DNA of 33,598 nucleotides. Source: Chloroflexota bacterium. Its GTDB lineage: Bacteria; Chloroflexota; Dehalococcoidia; Dehalococcoidales; JACQON01. This document shows positions 6,934-15,683 of the stretch, piece after piece (within the stretch, counting starts at the first letter, position 1; every line of letters begins with the position of its first letter). The stretch is from NCBI GenBank assembly GCA_016202545.1, contig JACQON010000030.1:1-33598 (forward strand). The letters run 5' to 3'. A model generated the notes under the pieces. It searched no databases and was not told where the DNA came from. It was given only the letters and a program-made list of their open reading frames with translations. The position numbers were made by a program, and so were the translations under genes.

Positions 6934-7104
6934 AATGAGGTTGTCTGAAAATGTCATTCTGAAGGAGCACATTCACTACGTTCAGTGTAAACTCCGCGAC
7001 TGAAGAATCTCAGGGTTTGGCGGGTCACAGACTGGATACTTCCCTACTCCGAGGTCCTTCGCTTCGCTCAGGATGACAATTCATAGTTTTCGGACAGCCT
7101 CATT
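6934..7104. mobile_element. MITE-like element, 171 bp, no coding capacity
   Basis: The ends are inverted copies: AATGAGGTTGTCTGAAAA at the left and, read on the other strand, AATGAGGCTGTCCGAAAA at the right (16 of 18 identical). Just inside lies a second inverted pair, GTCATTCTGA on the left and TCAGGATGAC on the right. The interior (CGACTGAAGAATCTCAGGG... and CCTTCGCTTCGCTCAGGATG) resembles non-coding repeats that I recall from many environmental genomes. No transposase frame is present. It separates the DUF35 gene from the reductase/dehydratase block. No clear target-site duplication was identified. Confidence 0.65.
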
Positions 7105-7129
7105 CCGGTTTGGGATTTGGACCTCATTA

Positions 7130-7540
7130 TCAAGCTTCAAGACTGAACAGGGGCCGGGCCGAGTCCCCTGCGGAGTACTTATCGCCGGGGAATACCTTAT
7201 GCTTCATTGTTACCCTTTTGCCAATCAGCGCCATCGTTGCCGTGGCCGGGTCGACATTGTCCAGGTTCCCCATTGTCCAGGGACCTTCATCGAGCTCAAC
7301 CATGGCTATGATATAGGGCACTTCGGACTCGCGCCCTTCCGGGGGGACGTTGACCACGGTAAAGGTCTGGATTTTCCCCCTGCCACCGAGTTCAACCACT
7401 TCGATTTCCGAGCTGGCGCACTGCCGGCATACCATCTTCGGCGGTATGGTGACGGCGCCGCAGTCTCGACACTTCAAGCCGAGCAGCTTGTTCTGTCTCA
7501 GTGCCTCATCGTACCGTTTAAAGGTGAGCTTATATTCCAC
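7130..7540 (-). CDS. DUF35 OB-fold protein with N-terminal zinc ribbon, thiolase partner
   Basis: The protein has a four-cysteine rubredoxin-like zinc ribbon (CRDC and CRQC, Cys24, 27, 38 and 41 from the chosen start) followed by an OB-fold (GGRGKIQTFTVVNVPPEG onwards), the architecture of acyl-CoA-binding DUF35 proteins. The open frame begins at a TTG at 7555, but a GAGGAGG site followed by 6 nt points to GTG 7540 as the start, giving 136 aa (MEYKLTFKRYDEAL). Members of this family bind SCP-x-type or archaeal thiolases and help channel the acyl-CoA substrate; in actinobacteria similar pairs act as aldolases on steroid side chains. The thiolase gene ends 34 nt upstream, so the two are almost certainly cotranscribed and form a complex. 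Confidence 0.88.
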   Translation of the reverse strand: MEYKLTFKRYDEALRQNKLLGLKCRDCGAVTIPPKMVCRQCASSEIEVVELGGRGKIQTFTVVNVPPEGRESEVPYIIAMVELDEGPWTMGNLDNVDPATATMALIGKRVTMKHKVFPGDKYSAGDSARPLFSLEA

Positions 7541-7574
7541 TTCTGGCCTCCTCAAAATTAGGTCGCCGTTGAGT

Positions 7575-8756
7575 TTACCAGCCCCTCTGGAGAATCAGGT
7601 TGCACAGCGTTCCGCCGTCTCCTCCCAGCGTGTCAGTCAGTCCTATTTTGGGCTCGGGTGCCTGCCTGCCTGGCTCCACCTCTCCCCTCATCTGCTTGAC
7701 TATCTCGTATACCTGGCCAGCGCCGGTAGCGCCTATGGGATGCCCCTTGGACTTCAGCCCGCCGGAGAGGTTTATGGCCACTTTGCCGCCGATGTCAGCC
7801 TCGCCTTTCATCCAGGCCTCGCCAGCTTTGCCGAACTCGAAAAAGCCGAGGCTCTCGGCAGCAATCAGGTTGGCGATGCTAAAGCAATCGTGGATTTCAG
7901 CTATGTCCACATCCTTAGGTTTTATCCCGGCCATGTCATAGGCTTGCTTAACCGATATCTCCCTGGCCGTGATGCGGGGCAGATATCGGGACTGGTTGGC
8001 CAGGGGACCGGAGGAAGCCTGCCCGATGCCGGTGATATATACCGGCTTGCCGGTCAGCCTCCTAGCCACCTCTTCCGAGGCAAGAACGACGGCCGCCGCG
8101 CCGTCAGAGAAGGGGCAGCAATCGTGCAACTGGAGCGGCGTGCATACCATGAAAGAGTTGAGCACATCGTCTATGGTTACCTGCTTGCGCAGGTGTGCCT
8201 TCTCATTAAGCTGGCCGTATTTATAGCCCTGGACCGAGGTGGTGGCCATTTGAGTCTTCAGCTTTTCCAGGGGTATGCCGTATCTGGCCGAATACAGGTG
8301 GGCCAGCAGGGCAAACACGGAGGGGAAGGTGATGCCGCACGGGTATTCATAGCGAGCGTCACTGAACATGGCAAAGGTGCGCGTGGCCAGCGCCGTGCCC
8401 ATGGTCGCCGCCCTCTCCACCCCTCCAGCCAGGACTATGTCATAAAAACCGGAGGCGACCCACATGAAGGCGTCCCTCACCGCCATGCTGGCCGAAGCGC
8501 AGGCGCCCTCGTACTTGTTGGCCGGGACGTTAAAGGCGCCGATGCTCTCGGCGGCGAACGCCTGGACCATGCCCTGGCCCTCGGAGAAGTCGCCCAGCAC
8601 GTTGCCTACGAACAGGGACTGTATATCCCTGGGCTTCAGCTTCGATTCAGTGATGGCATCCATGGCCGCCTCTGAGAACAGCTCTACGGCCGTTTTTTCC
8701 TGGCGACCGCTGAACTTTGTCTCGCCAACGCCGACTACAGCTACTTTCCTCATCAT
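7575..8756 (-). CDS. SCP-x/archaeal-type thiolase
   Basis: This 393-aa thiolase-fold enzyme has the nucleophile Cys86 in EGACASAS, His289 in the EIHDCFS motif and His339 in GHPIGATG, and it ends with GGDGGTLCNLIL. The HDCFS form and the sequence style place it with SCP-x/archaeal acetyl-CoA acyltransferases rather than FadA-type thiolases, and the DUF35 partner downstream agrees. It would cleave a 3-oxoacyl-CoA, or act as a retro-aldolase as some DUF35-paired members do. Start: ATGATG; GGGGGA lies immediately upstream, so the second ATG (8753) has the better spacing. A candidate promoter lies at 8785-8814. Confidence 0.92.
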   Translation of the reverse strand: MMRKVAVVGVGETKFSGRQEKTAVELFSEAAMDAITESKLKPRDIQSLFVGNVLGDFSEGQGMVQAFAAESIGAFNVPANKYEGACASASMAVRDAFMWVASGFYDIVLAGGVERAATMGTALATRTFAMFSDARYEYPCGITFPSVFALLAHLYSARYGIPLEKLKTQMATTSVQGYKYGQLNEKAHLRKQVTIDDVLNSFMVCTPLQLHDCCPFSDGAAAVVLASEEVARRLTGKPVYITGIGQASSGPLANQSRYLPRITAREISVKQAYDMAGIKPKDVDIAEIHDCFSIANLIAAESLGFFEFGKAGEAWMKGEADIGGKVAINLSGGLKSKGHPIGATGAGQVYEIVKQMRGEVEPGRQAPEPKIGLTDTLGGDGGTLCNLILQRGW

Positions 8757-8784
8757 TCCCCCTTTTTCAAGCTTGGGCCTATTC

Positions 8785-8814
8785 AGTTTATTATAAGCTG
8801 GCTTGGAACGTCAA
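8785..8814 (-). promoter_or_regulatory. Candidate promoter of the thiolase-DUF35 pair
   Basis: On the minus strand TTGACG (8809-8814) and TAAACT (8785-8790) are 18 bp apart, about 30 nt before the thiolase start. A perfect TATAAT also lies at 8790-8795 but has no good -35 at 17 bp. The exact start point is therefore unclear. Confidence 0.35.
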
Positions 8815-8838
8815 ATCAGACGCCGGACAGCGCTGGTT

Positions 8839-10857
8839 TCACGCAGATGCCGCTCCTTCTATCAGCTCGGCGATGTCCATGACCTTGAGTGACCCCTCAG
8901 CCGCCTTGGCCTTTATGCCGTCCTCGAACATCTGCAGGCAATAGGGACAGGCGGTGGCTATTACCCCTGCCCCGACCGCCATGGCCTGCTCGGTGCGCAT
9001 CTCGTTGATACGCTGACCCTTTCTCTGCTCTTCCAGCCACAGGTGGCCGCCGCCGCCGCCGCAGCAAAAGCTCCGCTTCCGGTTGCGCTCCATTTCCACC
9101 AGGTCGATGCCGGGCAGGCTGTGCAGTATCTGCCGCGGCGGCGTGAAGATATCGTTGTATCTGCCCAGGTAGCAGGCGTCATGGTAGGTCACCTTCTGGC
9201 TCGGGCCTCCGGCAAGCTTGAGCTTGCCCTCCTGTAGCTGGCCGGCGATAAACTGGGTGTGGTGAATGACCTCAAACTCCCCTCCAAACTGGGGATATTC
9301 ATTCTTCAGCGTGTTGTAGCAATGAGGGCAGCCGGTGATAATCCTTTTCACGCCGTAGTTCTTGAGCAGCTCGATGTTAGCCTGCGCCTGCGTCTGGAAC
9401 AGGTACTCGTTGCCCAGGCGGCGGGCCGGGTCGCCACAGCAGCTCTCCTCGGTGCCCAGAATGCCGAAGCTCACCCCGGTCAGCTTCAATATCTTAGCGA
9501 TGGCCTGGGCCACTTTGGTGCTTCTCTCCTCCAGGGCCTCGGTGCAGCCCACCCACAGCAGCACGTTCGTATTGCTATCCTCGGCCAGGGTCTTGATGCC
9601 AAGCCCGTCTGCCCAGTCGGTCCGGCTGAGGGTGGTGCCCCGCCAGGGATGTCCCCGCGTCTCCAGGCTTTTCAGCGCCCCTTCACCGGTCTCCGGTATC
9701 GAGGCCCGCTCCATTACCAGGTTCCGCCGCATATCGATGAGCTTGGCCATTTGCTCTATGGAGACCGGGCAAATCTCCTGGCAGGCGCGGCAGGTGGTGC
9801 AGTCCCATATCTCCTCCTCGGTGACCACGTCGCCGAGCATGGCCTTGTCGTGGCCTTCAGAGTCTGCCTCCGCCTTGCCCGCAAGCAGTCCCGGACTGAC
9901 TTCGAGCAGATGCTCTTTCAGGTTCAGGATTACCTCCCTGGGGGAGAGGGCTTTGCCGCTGAGTTGGGCAGGGCAATCGGCATGGCACCGTCCGCACACG
10001 GTGCAGGAGTAAAGGTCGAGCAAATCCTTCCAGGTGTAGTCCTGGACCTTCGATACCCCGAAGCTCTCCGCCTGTTCAAGGTCGATGGGCTTGAGCGCCC
10101 CTTTGGGCTTCAGCGATTTGAAGAAAACATTTAGCGGAGAGGTAAGGATATGCAGGTGCTTGGAGTAGGGGATATAGACCGTAAAGCCGAGGATGACTAT
10201 GTAATGCAGCCACCATAGCCCCCGGAATGTCGCTTCCAGCGTGCCCTGTGACAGCCCGCTGAGGAAACCGGCCAGGGCCGCTCCCAGCGGGGGCCAGGAG
10301 GCGTGCACTTTGCTGGCAGCGTAGCCAAAGCCTTCAATGGATACGTTGAGTGCCATGAGGGTGAAGACTATCGACAAGATGATGGCGGCTTCAGCGGATA
10401 GCTCCAGCCTCTGCGGTCTGACAACGTAGCGCCTGATAGCTGCCCAGACCAGGGATAGGGACACCAGCACTGCGGCAATATCCAGGATGGAGAAATAGGC
10501 CACCTCAAAGGCGGTGCCCCCAATCACCGGAGACAGGCCAAAGCCTCCGGCCAGGCCGATAAAGATGACGTAGCTGATGAGGAACAGGCTGAAGCCCCAG
10601 AATAGCAGGGCATGCCCTATACCGGCCAGGTCCTTTCGGGATACGCTCTTCAAATTGCACCACTGGGTCAAAACCTCGGCCAGCATGGTCTTGGTTCTCC
10701 GGCCTATCCTGTCGGAGCGGTTCTCCTGCTTTCCCAGACGCGTGGAGCGGAAGAGGAAGTAAATCCTCCGGCTGAAGAAGCCGAAGGCGACAGCGAATAA
10801 GACCCAGAAAATAGCATACCCCGGCACCCCCCAATACGTTGCGCTAACCGGCGACAT
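8839..10857 (-). CDS. Membrane-bound Fe-S oxidoreductase, HdrDE-like (probable ETF:menaquinone oxidoreductase)
   Basis: A 672-aa fusion. Residues 1 to about 240 form a NarI/HdrE-like membrane domain with about six hydrophobic helices and histidines suited to b-type haem (His82, His218, His234/236). Next come two [4Fe-4S] ferredoxin motifs (Cys285/288/291/295 and Cys353/356/359/363), then two CCG domains (ESCCGDPARR with TGCPHCYN, and SFCCGGGGGHLW with TACPYC) as in heterodisulfide reductase subunit D. This layout is shared with bacterial DUF224-type proteins that pass electrons between EtfAB and menaquinone in anaerobic acyl-CoA oxidisers. No etfAB is in the window. The start is secure: GGAGG (10863-10867) lies 5 nt before the ATG. 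It lies between the plsY end and the thiolase cluster and probably serves the acyl-CoA dehydrogenases. Confidence 0.88.
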   Translation of the reverse strand: MSPVSATYWGVPGYAIFWVLFAVAFGFFSRRIYFLFRSTRLGKQENRSDRIGRRTKTMLAEVLTQWCNLKSVSRKDLAGIGHALLFWGFSLFLISYVIFIGLAGGFGLSPVIGGTAFEVAYFSILDIAAVLVSLSLVWAAIRRYVVRPQRLELSAEAAIILSIVFTLMALNVSIEGFGYAASKVHASWPPLGAALAGFLSGLSQGTLEATFRGLWWLHYIVILGFTVYIPYSKHLHILTSPLNVFFKSLKPKGALKPIDLEQAESFGVSKVQDYTWKDLLDLYSCTVCGRCHADCPAQLSGKALSPREVILNLKEHLLEVSPGLLAGKAEADSEGHDKAMLGDVVTEEEIWDCTTCRACQEICPVSIEQMAKLIDMRRNLVMERASIPETGEGALKSLETRGHPWRGTTLSRTDWADGLGIKTLAEDSNTNVLLWVGCTEALEERSTKVAQAIAKILKLTGVSFGILGTEESCCGDPARRLGNEYLFQTQAQANIELLKNYGVKRIITGCPHCYNTLKNEYPQFGGEFEVIHHTQFIAGQLQEGKLKLAGGPSQKVTYHDACYLGRYNDIFTPPRQILHSLPGIDLVEMERNRKRSFCCGGGGGHLWLEEQRKGQRINEMRTEQAMAVGAGVIATACPYCLQMFEDGIKAKAAEGSLKVMDIAELIEGAASA

Positions 10858-10967
10858 GACTACCTCCTATCTTTTCTTGGGACGGTTTGACTTTCCAGGC
10901 ACCCGATTTCAGCCTTGTATTTCGGGCCGCCAATCACCGGCACCCTTACTCTCGATTCCCTGCTGAT

Positions 10968-11690
10968 TTATATGGATATATCACTATCCTTTTCCTGCGC
11001 CAGGGGCATCCGGTTTATCCAGGCTTTCCTGTTCCTTATGTCCCGGTCGAAAAACAGGCGGTACATCAGTACTTGCCCCAGGGGCAGCGATTTGCTGATT
11101 TCGGCTCTGCGCACTGCCAGCCTCCGTGCCAGAGCGACCAAGGTTAGCACAGCAAGGCCCGAGGTAACCGGCAACTTAGCCTCTATATCCAGTGGCTGGC
11201 TGAGAAACCAGCCCAGCAGGGGCAGGGCCACCAGGAGTATGAATACGCCCAGGGGCACCTGGCGCCAGGGAAACAGGGTATAAGGAAGCAGCAGCGCTAT
11301 TAGCCCCAGCTTGGGAGACATCATGGCAATCACGCCCAGGCTGGTGAGAATGCCGCGCCCGCCCCGAAAGCCGAGAAATACCGGCCAGTTATGTCCGACA
11401 ATGGCGAAGATGCCCGCCGTAATCTGCAGGGCCGGGCCAAGCCCCAGCAATTGGGCTACCCAGACACTGAGCGCTCCTTTAGCGGCATCGAAGATAGCTG
11501 CCGGGATAGCCGCCCACTTTGGGGCCACCCGGAACAGGTTGGAGGCACCCACGTTGCCGGTGCCGTATTTCCTCAGGTCTATCCCCCGCGACCACCTGGC
11601 GGCTAGGTAAGCCGCCGGCACCGAACCCAGGAGATAGGCACCCAGAATCGCCAGCCCAAACTCAATGGTCATAAGGCTTCCGGTCGTCAT
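10968..11690 (-). CDS. plsY: Glycerol-3-phosphate acyltransferase PlsY
   Basis: Integral membrane acyltransferase (240 aa) that moves the acyl group from acyl-phosphate to sn-glycerol-3-phosphate, the first step of phospholipid synthesis. All three cytoplasmic motifs are visible: GSVPAAYLAAR, RKYGTGNVGASN and GHNWPVFLGFRGGRGI (the lysine of the usual GGKG is arginine here), plus DAAKG. Several hydrophobic helices span the protein. The ATG at 11690 overlaps the stop of the PHP gene (ATGA); an ATG six codons later (11672) has a GGAAG site and a more typical start for the family. The C-terminal tail (about 40 residues, basic) is longer than usual for the family. It is the last gene of the recA-recX-rny-ymdB-PHP-plsY string. 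Confidence 0.95.
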   Translation of the reverse strand: MTTGSLMTIEFGLAILGAYLLGSVPAAYLAARWSRGIDLRKYGTGNVGASNLFRVAPKWAAIPAAIFDAAKGALSVWVAQLLGLGPALQITAGIFAIVGHNWPVFLGFRGGRGILTSLGVIAMMSPKLGLIALLLPYTLFPWRQVPLGVFILLVALPLLGWFLSQPLDIEAKLPVTSGLAVLTLVALARRLAVRRAEISKSLPLGQVLMYRLFFDRDIRNRKAWINRMPLAQEKDSDISI

Positions 11691-12535
11691 AGGGCGGCCA
11701 GCTTCACCCCGCGCTCTCTGGCCAGGGCGATAAGCCGCTGGGCCGCTTCCATGGGGACTTCGATTCCGCCAATCATGGTCTCGCTGTCGTCCAGGCCGTG
11801 GTAATCACTGCCGCCGGTGGCGATAAGGCCGTATTTATCGGCCAGGCTGACCATCTCGTTCACTTGCTCCGGGCTGTACCCGTTATAATAAGCTTCAATG
11901 CCGACCAGTCCCGCCGCTTTGAGCTGGATGATTATCGCCTCCGGGTCGCTTACTGTCGGCGGGTGCGCCAGTACCGGCAATCCGTTCGCCTGCAGTACCA
12001 GCTCCACCGCCTCCGCCGGAGCCATCTTTTCCCGCTCAGCATAGGCCGGGCCGTCCCGGCTGATATATCTGTCGAACGCCTCCCTGACCGAAGCTATATA
12101 ACCCTTCTCCAGCATTGCCTGAGCGATATGGGGACGCCCGATAGAGCCGCTGCCGGCTATCTGCTGAACCCGCTGCCACTCAATGGGCATGCCCAGCCTG
12201 GCAAGCTTGGCTATCATCTTTTGAGCCCGCAGCTCTCGGGAATGGCGCATCCTCTCCAGCGTGGCTTTAAGCTGGTGGCTGGTGTAGTCTATGAAATAGC
12301 CCAGGATGTGCACCTCTCCGTGGGGGACGTCGGTGCTGATTTCAACCGCGGGTATGACTTTGAGTTGAGGGAAGGTCGTCGCGGTGGCCAGGGCGGGGAC
12401 GATGCCGTTTACCGAGTCATGGTCGGCAATGGCGATAACTGCCAGCCCGCGCTGGGCCGCCATTCGGACGACGTCTTCGGGGCTGAGACGGCCGTCAGAG
12501 GCGGTAGAATGAACATGGAGGTCCACCTTGGCCAT
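11687..12535 (-). CDS. PHP-domain phosphoesterase (TrpH/RNase AM-like)
   Basis: A 282-aa metal-dependent phosphoesterase of the PHP superfamily. Metal ligands are seen in VDLHVHSTASDG (His7, His9, Asp14), IADHDS (Asp38, His39), AVEIST, LAHPP and GGSDYHG. The subfamily hydrolyses 3',5'-bisphosphonucleotides or trims short 5'-ends of RNA, which suits its position after RNase Y and YmdB. The insertion at about residues 95-150 carrying RPHIAQAMLEKG is typical of the group. Translation is coupled: the start overlaps the ymdB stop (TAATG), and GAGGTG lies 5 nt before it. Confidence 0.93.
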   Translation of the reverse strand: MAKVDLHVHSTASDGRLSPEDVVRMAAQRGLAVIAIADHDSVNGIVPALATATTFPQLKVIPAVEISTDVPHGEVHILGYFIDYTSHQLKATLERMRHSRELRAQKMIAKLARLGMPIEWQRVQQIAGSGSIGRPHIAQAMLEKGYIASVREAFDRYISRDGPAYAEREKMAPAEAVELVLQANGLPVLAHPPTVSDPEAIIIQLKAAGLVGIEAYYNGYSPEQVNEMVSLADKYGLIATGGSDYHGLDDSETMIGGIEVPMEAAQRLIALARERGVKLAAL

Positions 12536-13299
12536 TAGTCCACCTCCCGGCAGATTCGCTCGATTCGGGTTGCCCTGCCGCTGCCATTTACCTCAACCAG
12601 GATGGCATTGAGCACCACCCTGCCCTTGCCCACAGATAGCCGGTGGGGGATGGCGGTCAGGAAGCGTTCAATCACGGCTTCGGTGTCATCGCCTATAACC
12701 GAGTCAGACGGCCCGGTCATGCCGATATCGGTAACGTAGGCGGTGCCACGTGGCAGTATCCGGGCGTCAATGGTGCCAACGTGGGTATGGGTGCCGAGCA
12801 CGGCGCTGACCCGGCCATCCAGGTAGCGTCCCAGGGCTACCTTCTCTGACGTAGCTTCAGCGTGAAAGTCAACAAAAATGGCCGGCAGTTTGGGCTCAAG
12901 CTCAGACAGCAGCCGGTCCATGCCCCGGAACGGGCAGTCCAGGTTGCCGATGAATGTGCGGCCCATCAGATTGACCACCGTGACCCTGCCGAGGCTGAGG
13001 TAACCCCTGCCAGGCACTCCCGGCGGATAGTTCAGCGGTCGCAGCACCGGCATGTCGCTGTCCAGGCAGGGGATAATCTCTTTCTGGGCCCAGATATGGT
13101 TGCCCGAAGTCAGCACGTCAACGCCGGCGTCCAGCAGCTCCCCGGCCGTTGCCGGCGTCAAGCCCAGGCCGCCGGCGGCATTCTCGCCGTTGGCGATGAC
13201 CATGTCCAGGCCATATTCATGGCGCAGGCCCGGCAGCAGCTCGCTCACCGCTTTTCTGCCGGGCTTGCCGACTATATCACCGATGGCAAGTATCAGCAC
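12535..13299 (-). CDS. ymdB: YmdB-family metallophosphoesterase
   Basis: A 254-aa dinuclear-metal phosphodiesterase with the full motif set: GDIVGKPGR (Asp8), NGENAAGG (Glu39, Asn40), TSGNHIW (Asn67, His68), DFHAEATSEK and GTHTHVGTID. Homologues hydrolyse 2',3'-cyclic nucleotides and cAMP and influence RNase Y-dependent RNA turnover; in many bacteria the gene directly follows rny, as here. The start is GTG at 13299, with AAGGAG at 5 nt that overlaps the rny stop codon, which implies translational coupling. The gap to rny is 9 nt. Confidence 0.93.
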   Translation of the reverse strand: MLILAIGDIVGKPGRKAVSELLPGLRHEYGLDMVIANGENAAGGLGLTPATAGELLDAGVDVLTSGNHIWAQKEIIPCLDSDMPVLRPLNYPPGVPGRGYLSLGRVTVVNLMGRTFIGNLDCPFRGMDRLLSELEPKLPAIFVDFHAEATSEKVALGRYLDGRVSAVLGTHTHVGTIDARILPRGTAYVTDIGMTGPSDSVIGDDTEAVIERFLTAIPHRLSVGKGRVVLNAILVEVNGSGRATRIERICREVD

Positions 13300-13308
13300 C
13301 GGCTCTCC

Positions 13309-14862
13309 TTACTTGGCATACTCTACAGCCCTCGTCTCTCTGACCACGGTGACTCTTATCTGGCCCGGGTAGTCCATGCCTTCCTCTATCTTCTTGACGA
13401 TGTCCCGGGCCAGTCTCATTGCCCCCATGTCATCAACTTCCTCCGGCTTTACCATGATGCGGATTTCCCGGCCGGCCTGAATGGCGTAGGATTTCTCCAC
13501 TCCCTTAAAACTGTTAGCTATATCCTCCAGTGCCCTCAGACGCTTCAGGTAATGCTCCAGCGTCTCCCGTCTGACACCCGGCCTGGCCCCACTGATAGCG
13601 TCAGCCGCTGAGATAATGAATCCCCAGACGCTGGTAGAATCGGTCTCCATATGGTGTTCCAGGATGCTCTGTACCACCTCGGGCGATTTATCCCACTGCT
13701 TTACCAGGTCGGCCCCGATGGCAGCGTGGGTGCCTTCCACGTCCCGGTCTACCGCCTTGCCGATATCATGCAGCAGCCCGGCTTTCTTGGCTGTGGCCAC
13801 GTTGGCCCCCAGTTCTGCAGCGATCATCCCGGCCAGGTAGGCCACCTCAACGCTGTGCGCCAGGACATTCTGTCCGTAGCTGGTGCGGTACTTGAGGCGG
13901 CCAAGCAGCTTGATAAGCTCAGGGTGCAGCCGATGGACTCCCACCTGGTAGGCTGCCTCCTCTCCGGCCTTATACATGGAAGCCTCCACTTCCTCCTTGG
14001 TCTTCTTAACCACCTCTTCAATGCGAGCCGGGTGGATGCGGCCATCGAGGACGAGCTTGGATAAAGCCTGGCGAGCCACCTCTCGCCGTACCGGGTCGAA
14101 GCTGGATAGAGTCACCGCTTCCGGGGTATCGTCAATGATAAGGTCAACTCCAGTAGCCTGCTCCAGGGCCCGGATGTTGCGCCCCTCCCGCCCGATGAGC
14201 CGTCCTTTCATCTCATCGCTGGGGATAGGGACGGCAGTCACCGTGATTTCAGACACTACGTCGGAGGCAGAGCGCTGAATGGCCTGAGATAGGATATCCT
14301 GCGCTCTCACGTTGGCTTCCTCTTTCATCTTGGCCTCCCACTCCCGCAGGCGTCTTGAGGCCTCCTGCTGCATCTCAGCCTCCATGCTCTCCAGCAGCGC
14401 TTGTCTCGCCTGGGTGCTGGACATACCGGATATCAACTCCAGTTGTTTCAGTTGGGCGTTCTTAAGCTCCTGAAGGTGTGCGCGAATAGACTCCGCCGAC
14501 CTTTCTTTGTCAGTCAGGCCCCGCTCGCGTTGCTCCACGCCGTCCAGCTTCCGCTCCAGGCTCTCTGCCTTCTGGGCCAGGCGGCTTTCCTGGCGCTGTA
14601 GTTCAGCGCGCCGCTCCCGTTGCTCCGCTTCGGTTGCGGCCTTGGCGCCATCTGCCTCCTGTTTGGCCGCACTGATGAGGTCCTTGGCCTCCGACCTTGC
14701 TTCGGCGACCAACCTGGCCGCCCTTCTCTCGGCAATACGCATCTGCCGCCGGGCTATCAGCCCGCGAGAGAGGAAGGCCGCCATGCCGCCAAATACCACG
14801 CCTATGACAAAGCTGAAAAAGAAGGCTAATAATACCGGAACTCCTAGTAATTGAAAGTCCAT
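13309..14862 (-). CDS. rny: Ribonuclease Y
   Basis: A 517-aa membrane-anchored endoribonuclease that starts mRNA decay. It has an N-terminal transmembrane helix (about 5-32), a long Glu/Arg/Ala-rich coiled coil (about 40-200), a KH domain with [12 protein letters not shown] (220-231), and an HD domain with His336, the His365-Asp366 pair (LLHDIGK) and His379 (EGTHAAIG). The length equals the family norm (about 515-520). GGGGG lies 8 nt before the ATG. It sits between recX and ymdB in the same direction, and the 89-nt spacer to recX may hold a separate promoter, though none stood out. Confidence 0.97.
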   Translation of the reverse strand: MDFQLLGVPVLLAFFFSFVIGVVFGGMAAFLSRGLIARRQMRIAERRAARLVAEARSEAKDLISAAKQEADGAKAATEAEQRERRAELQRQESRLAQKAESLERKLDGVEQRERGLTDKERSAESIRAHLQELKNAQLKQLELISGMSSTQARQALLESMEAEMQQEASRRLREWEAKMKEEANVRAQDILSQAIQRSASDVVSEITVTAVPIPSDEMKGRLIGREGRNIRALEQATGVDLIIDDTPEAVTLSSFDPVRREVARQALSKLVLDGRIHPARIEEVVKKTKEEVEASMYKAGEEAAYQVGVHRLHPELIKLLGRLKYRTSYGQNVLAHSVEVAYLAGMIAAELGANVATAKKAGLLHDIGKAVDRDVEGTHAAIGADLVKQWDKSPEVVQSILEHHMETDSTSVWGFIISAADAISGARPGVRRETLEHYLKRLRALEDIANSFKGVEKSYAIQAGREIRIMVKPEEVDDMGAMRLARDIVKKIEEGMDYPGQIRVTVVRETRAVEYAK

Positions 14863-14951
14863 TCTGTAACCCCCTTATTTGCAACCATTAGTCCAAGAGG
14901 GTGGCCTGTAAATAGATAACCGCTCCACCGGCCGGGTGACGAGGCTGGTCC

Positions 14952-15587
14952 TTACCGGGACCCGACTTCACGCTCCTGCCATATCCGCGCCACAGTATCA
15001 TTTATCACCTCATAGTCAAAGCCGCGCCGCCTGAGATATTCACCCAGGCGACGACGGAAGCTGTGATAATCGGACAGTGATAAACTGCGAGCCCTGTCCA
15101 GGGCTGCCCGGTAGGCGCTATCAGCGTCGTCAATAGTGTCAGCCACCTGGTCAACGATGTCACTAGCCACCCCTTTTTGCCTCAGCTCCAACCCGGTCAG
15201 CCGCCGGCTACGCGGGCGGAACGCCTGCCGGTTGTCCGCCCAGAATTGGGCAAAGGCAGCATCATTCACCAGCCCCTGTTCCTTCAATCTGGCTATCACC
15301 GCATCTACGCTCTCGGCGTCAAAGCCACGCCGCTCCAGACGTCCTCTCAGTTCGCCTTCACCGCGAGGCCGGTAGCTGAGATAGCGGGCAGCGGCATCAA
15401 AGCAGCGGTGAAAGCGGTCAGACCTGGCCAGCGCTTCGGCCTGAGCGGCGTCCAGCTCCTGACCGACCTCCAGGCTTTCTTTCGCTGCCACTTCAGCCTC
15501 CAGACTGAAGGCAAACCTGCCATCCAGAAATAGATTCACCCGTTTGTTGCGGCTTATTCCAGGACGGATGGCGGTAATCCTGGTCAT
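14952..15587 (-). CDS. recX: Regulatory protein RecX
   Basis: A 211-aa RecA regulator built of tandem three-helix repeats: ARYLSYRPRGEGELRGRLERRGF, VDAVIARLKEQGLVNDAAFA, FRPRSRRLTGLELRQKG and YLRRRGFDYEVINDTVARIW are the characteristic elements in order (each only partly quoted by family consensus). An N-terminal segment of about 70 residues with a beta-rich start (LFLDGRFAFSLEAEVA) precedes the repeats, as in many Gram-positive-type RecX proteins. It follows recA after 96 nt holding a hairpin (15616-15646), which may lower its expression relative to recA. RecX binds RecA filaments and limits their growth. Confidence 0.93.
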   Translation of the reverse strand: MTRITAIRPGISRNKRVNLFLDGRFAFSLEAEVAAKESLEVGQELDAAQAEALARSDRFHRCFDAAARYLSYRPRGEGELRGRLERRGFDAESVDAVIARLKEQGLVNDAAFAQFWADNRQAFRPRSRRLTGLELRQKGVASDIVDQVADTIDDADSAYRAALDRARSLSLSDYHSFRRRLGEYLRRRGFDYEVINDTVARIWQEREVGSR

Positions 15588-15615
15588 CCCTTTGCGATAC
15601 CCTCCCTAAAATACA

Positions 15616-15646
15616 CAAGGCTGAAGCCTTTCCAGCCCCAGCCTTG
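15616..15646 (-). terminator. Hairpin between recA and recX (attenuator-like)
   Basis: CAAGGCTG and CAGCCTTG form a perfect 8-bp stem with a 15-nt loop, and AAGGCT-GA-AGCCTT inside it forms a competing small hairpin. On the minus strand the stem is followed by TGTATTTTAGG. In E. coli a hairpin after recA lets only a fraction of transcripts reach recX; a similar role here is an inference. Confidence 0.45.
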
Positions 15647-15683
15647 CCAGCTGCCGTGGGTCGCTTATGGTTCAGGAAACCCG

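Noticed and set aside
7350-8675. 441-residue plus-strand frame opposite the thiolase
   Set aside because: Antisense shadow; the minus-strand thiolase has all active-site motifs.
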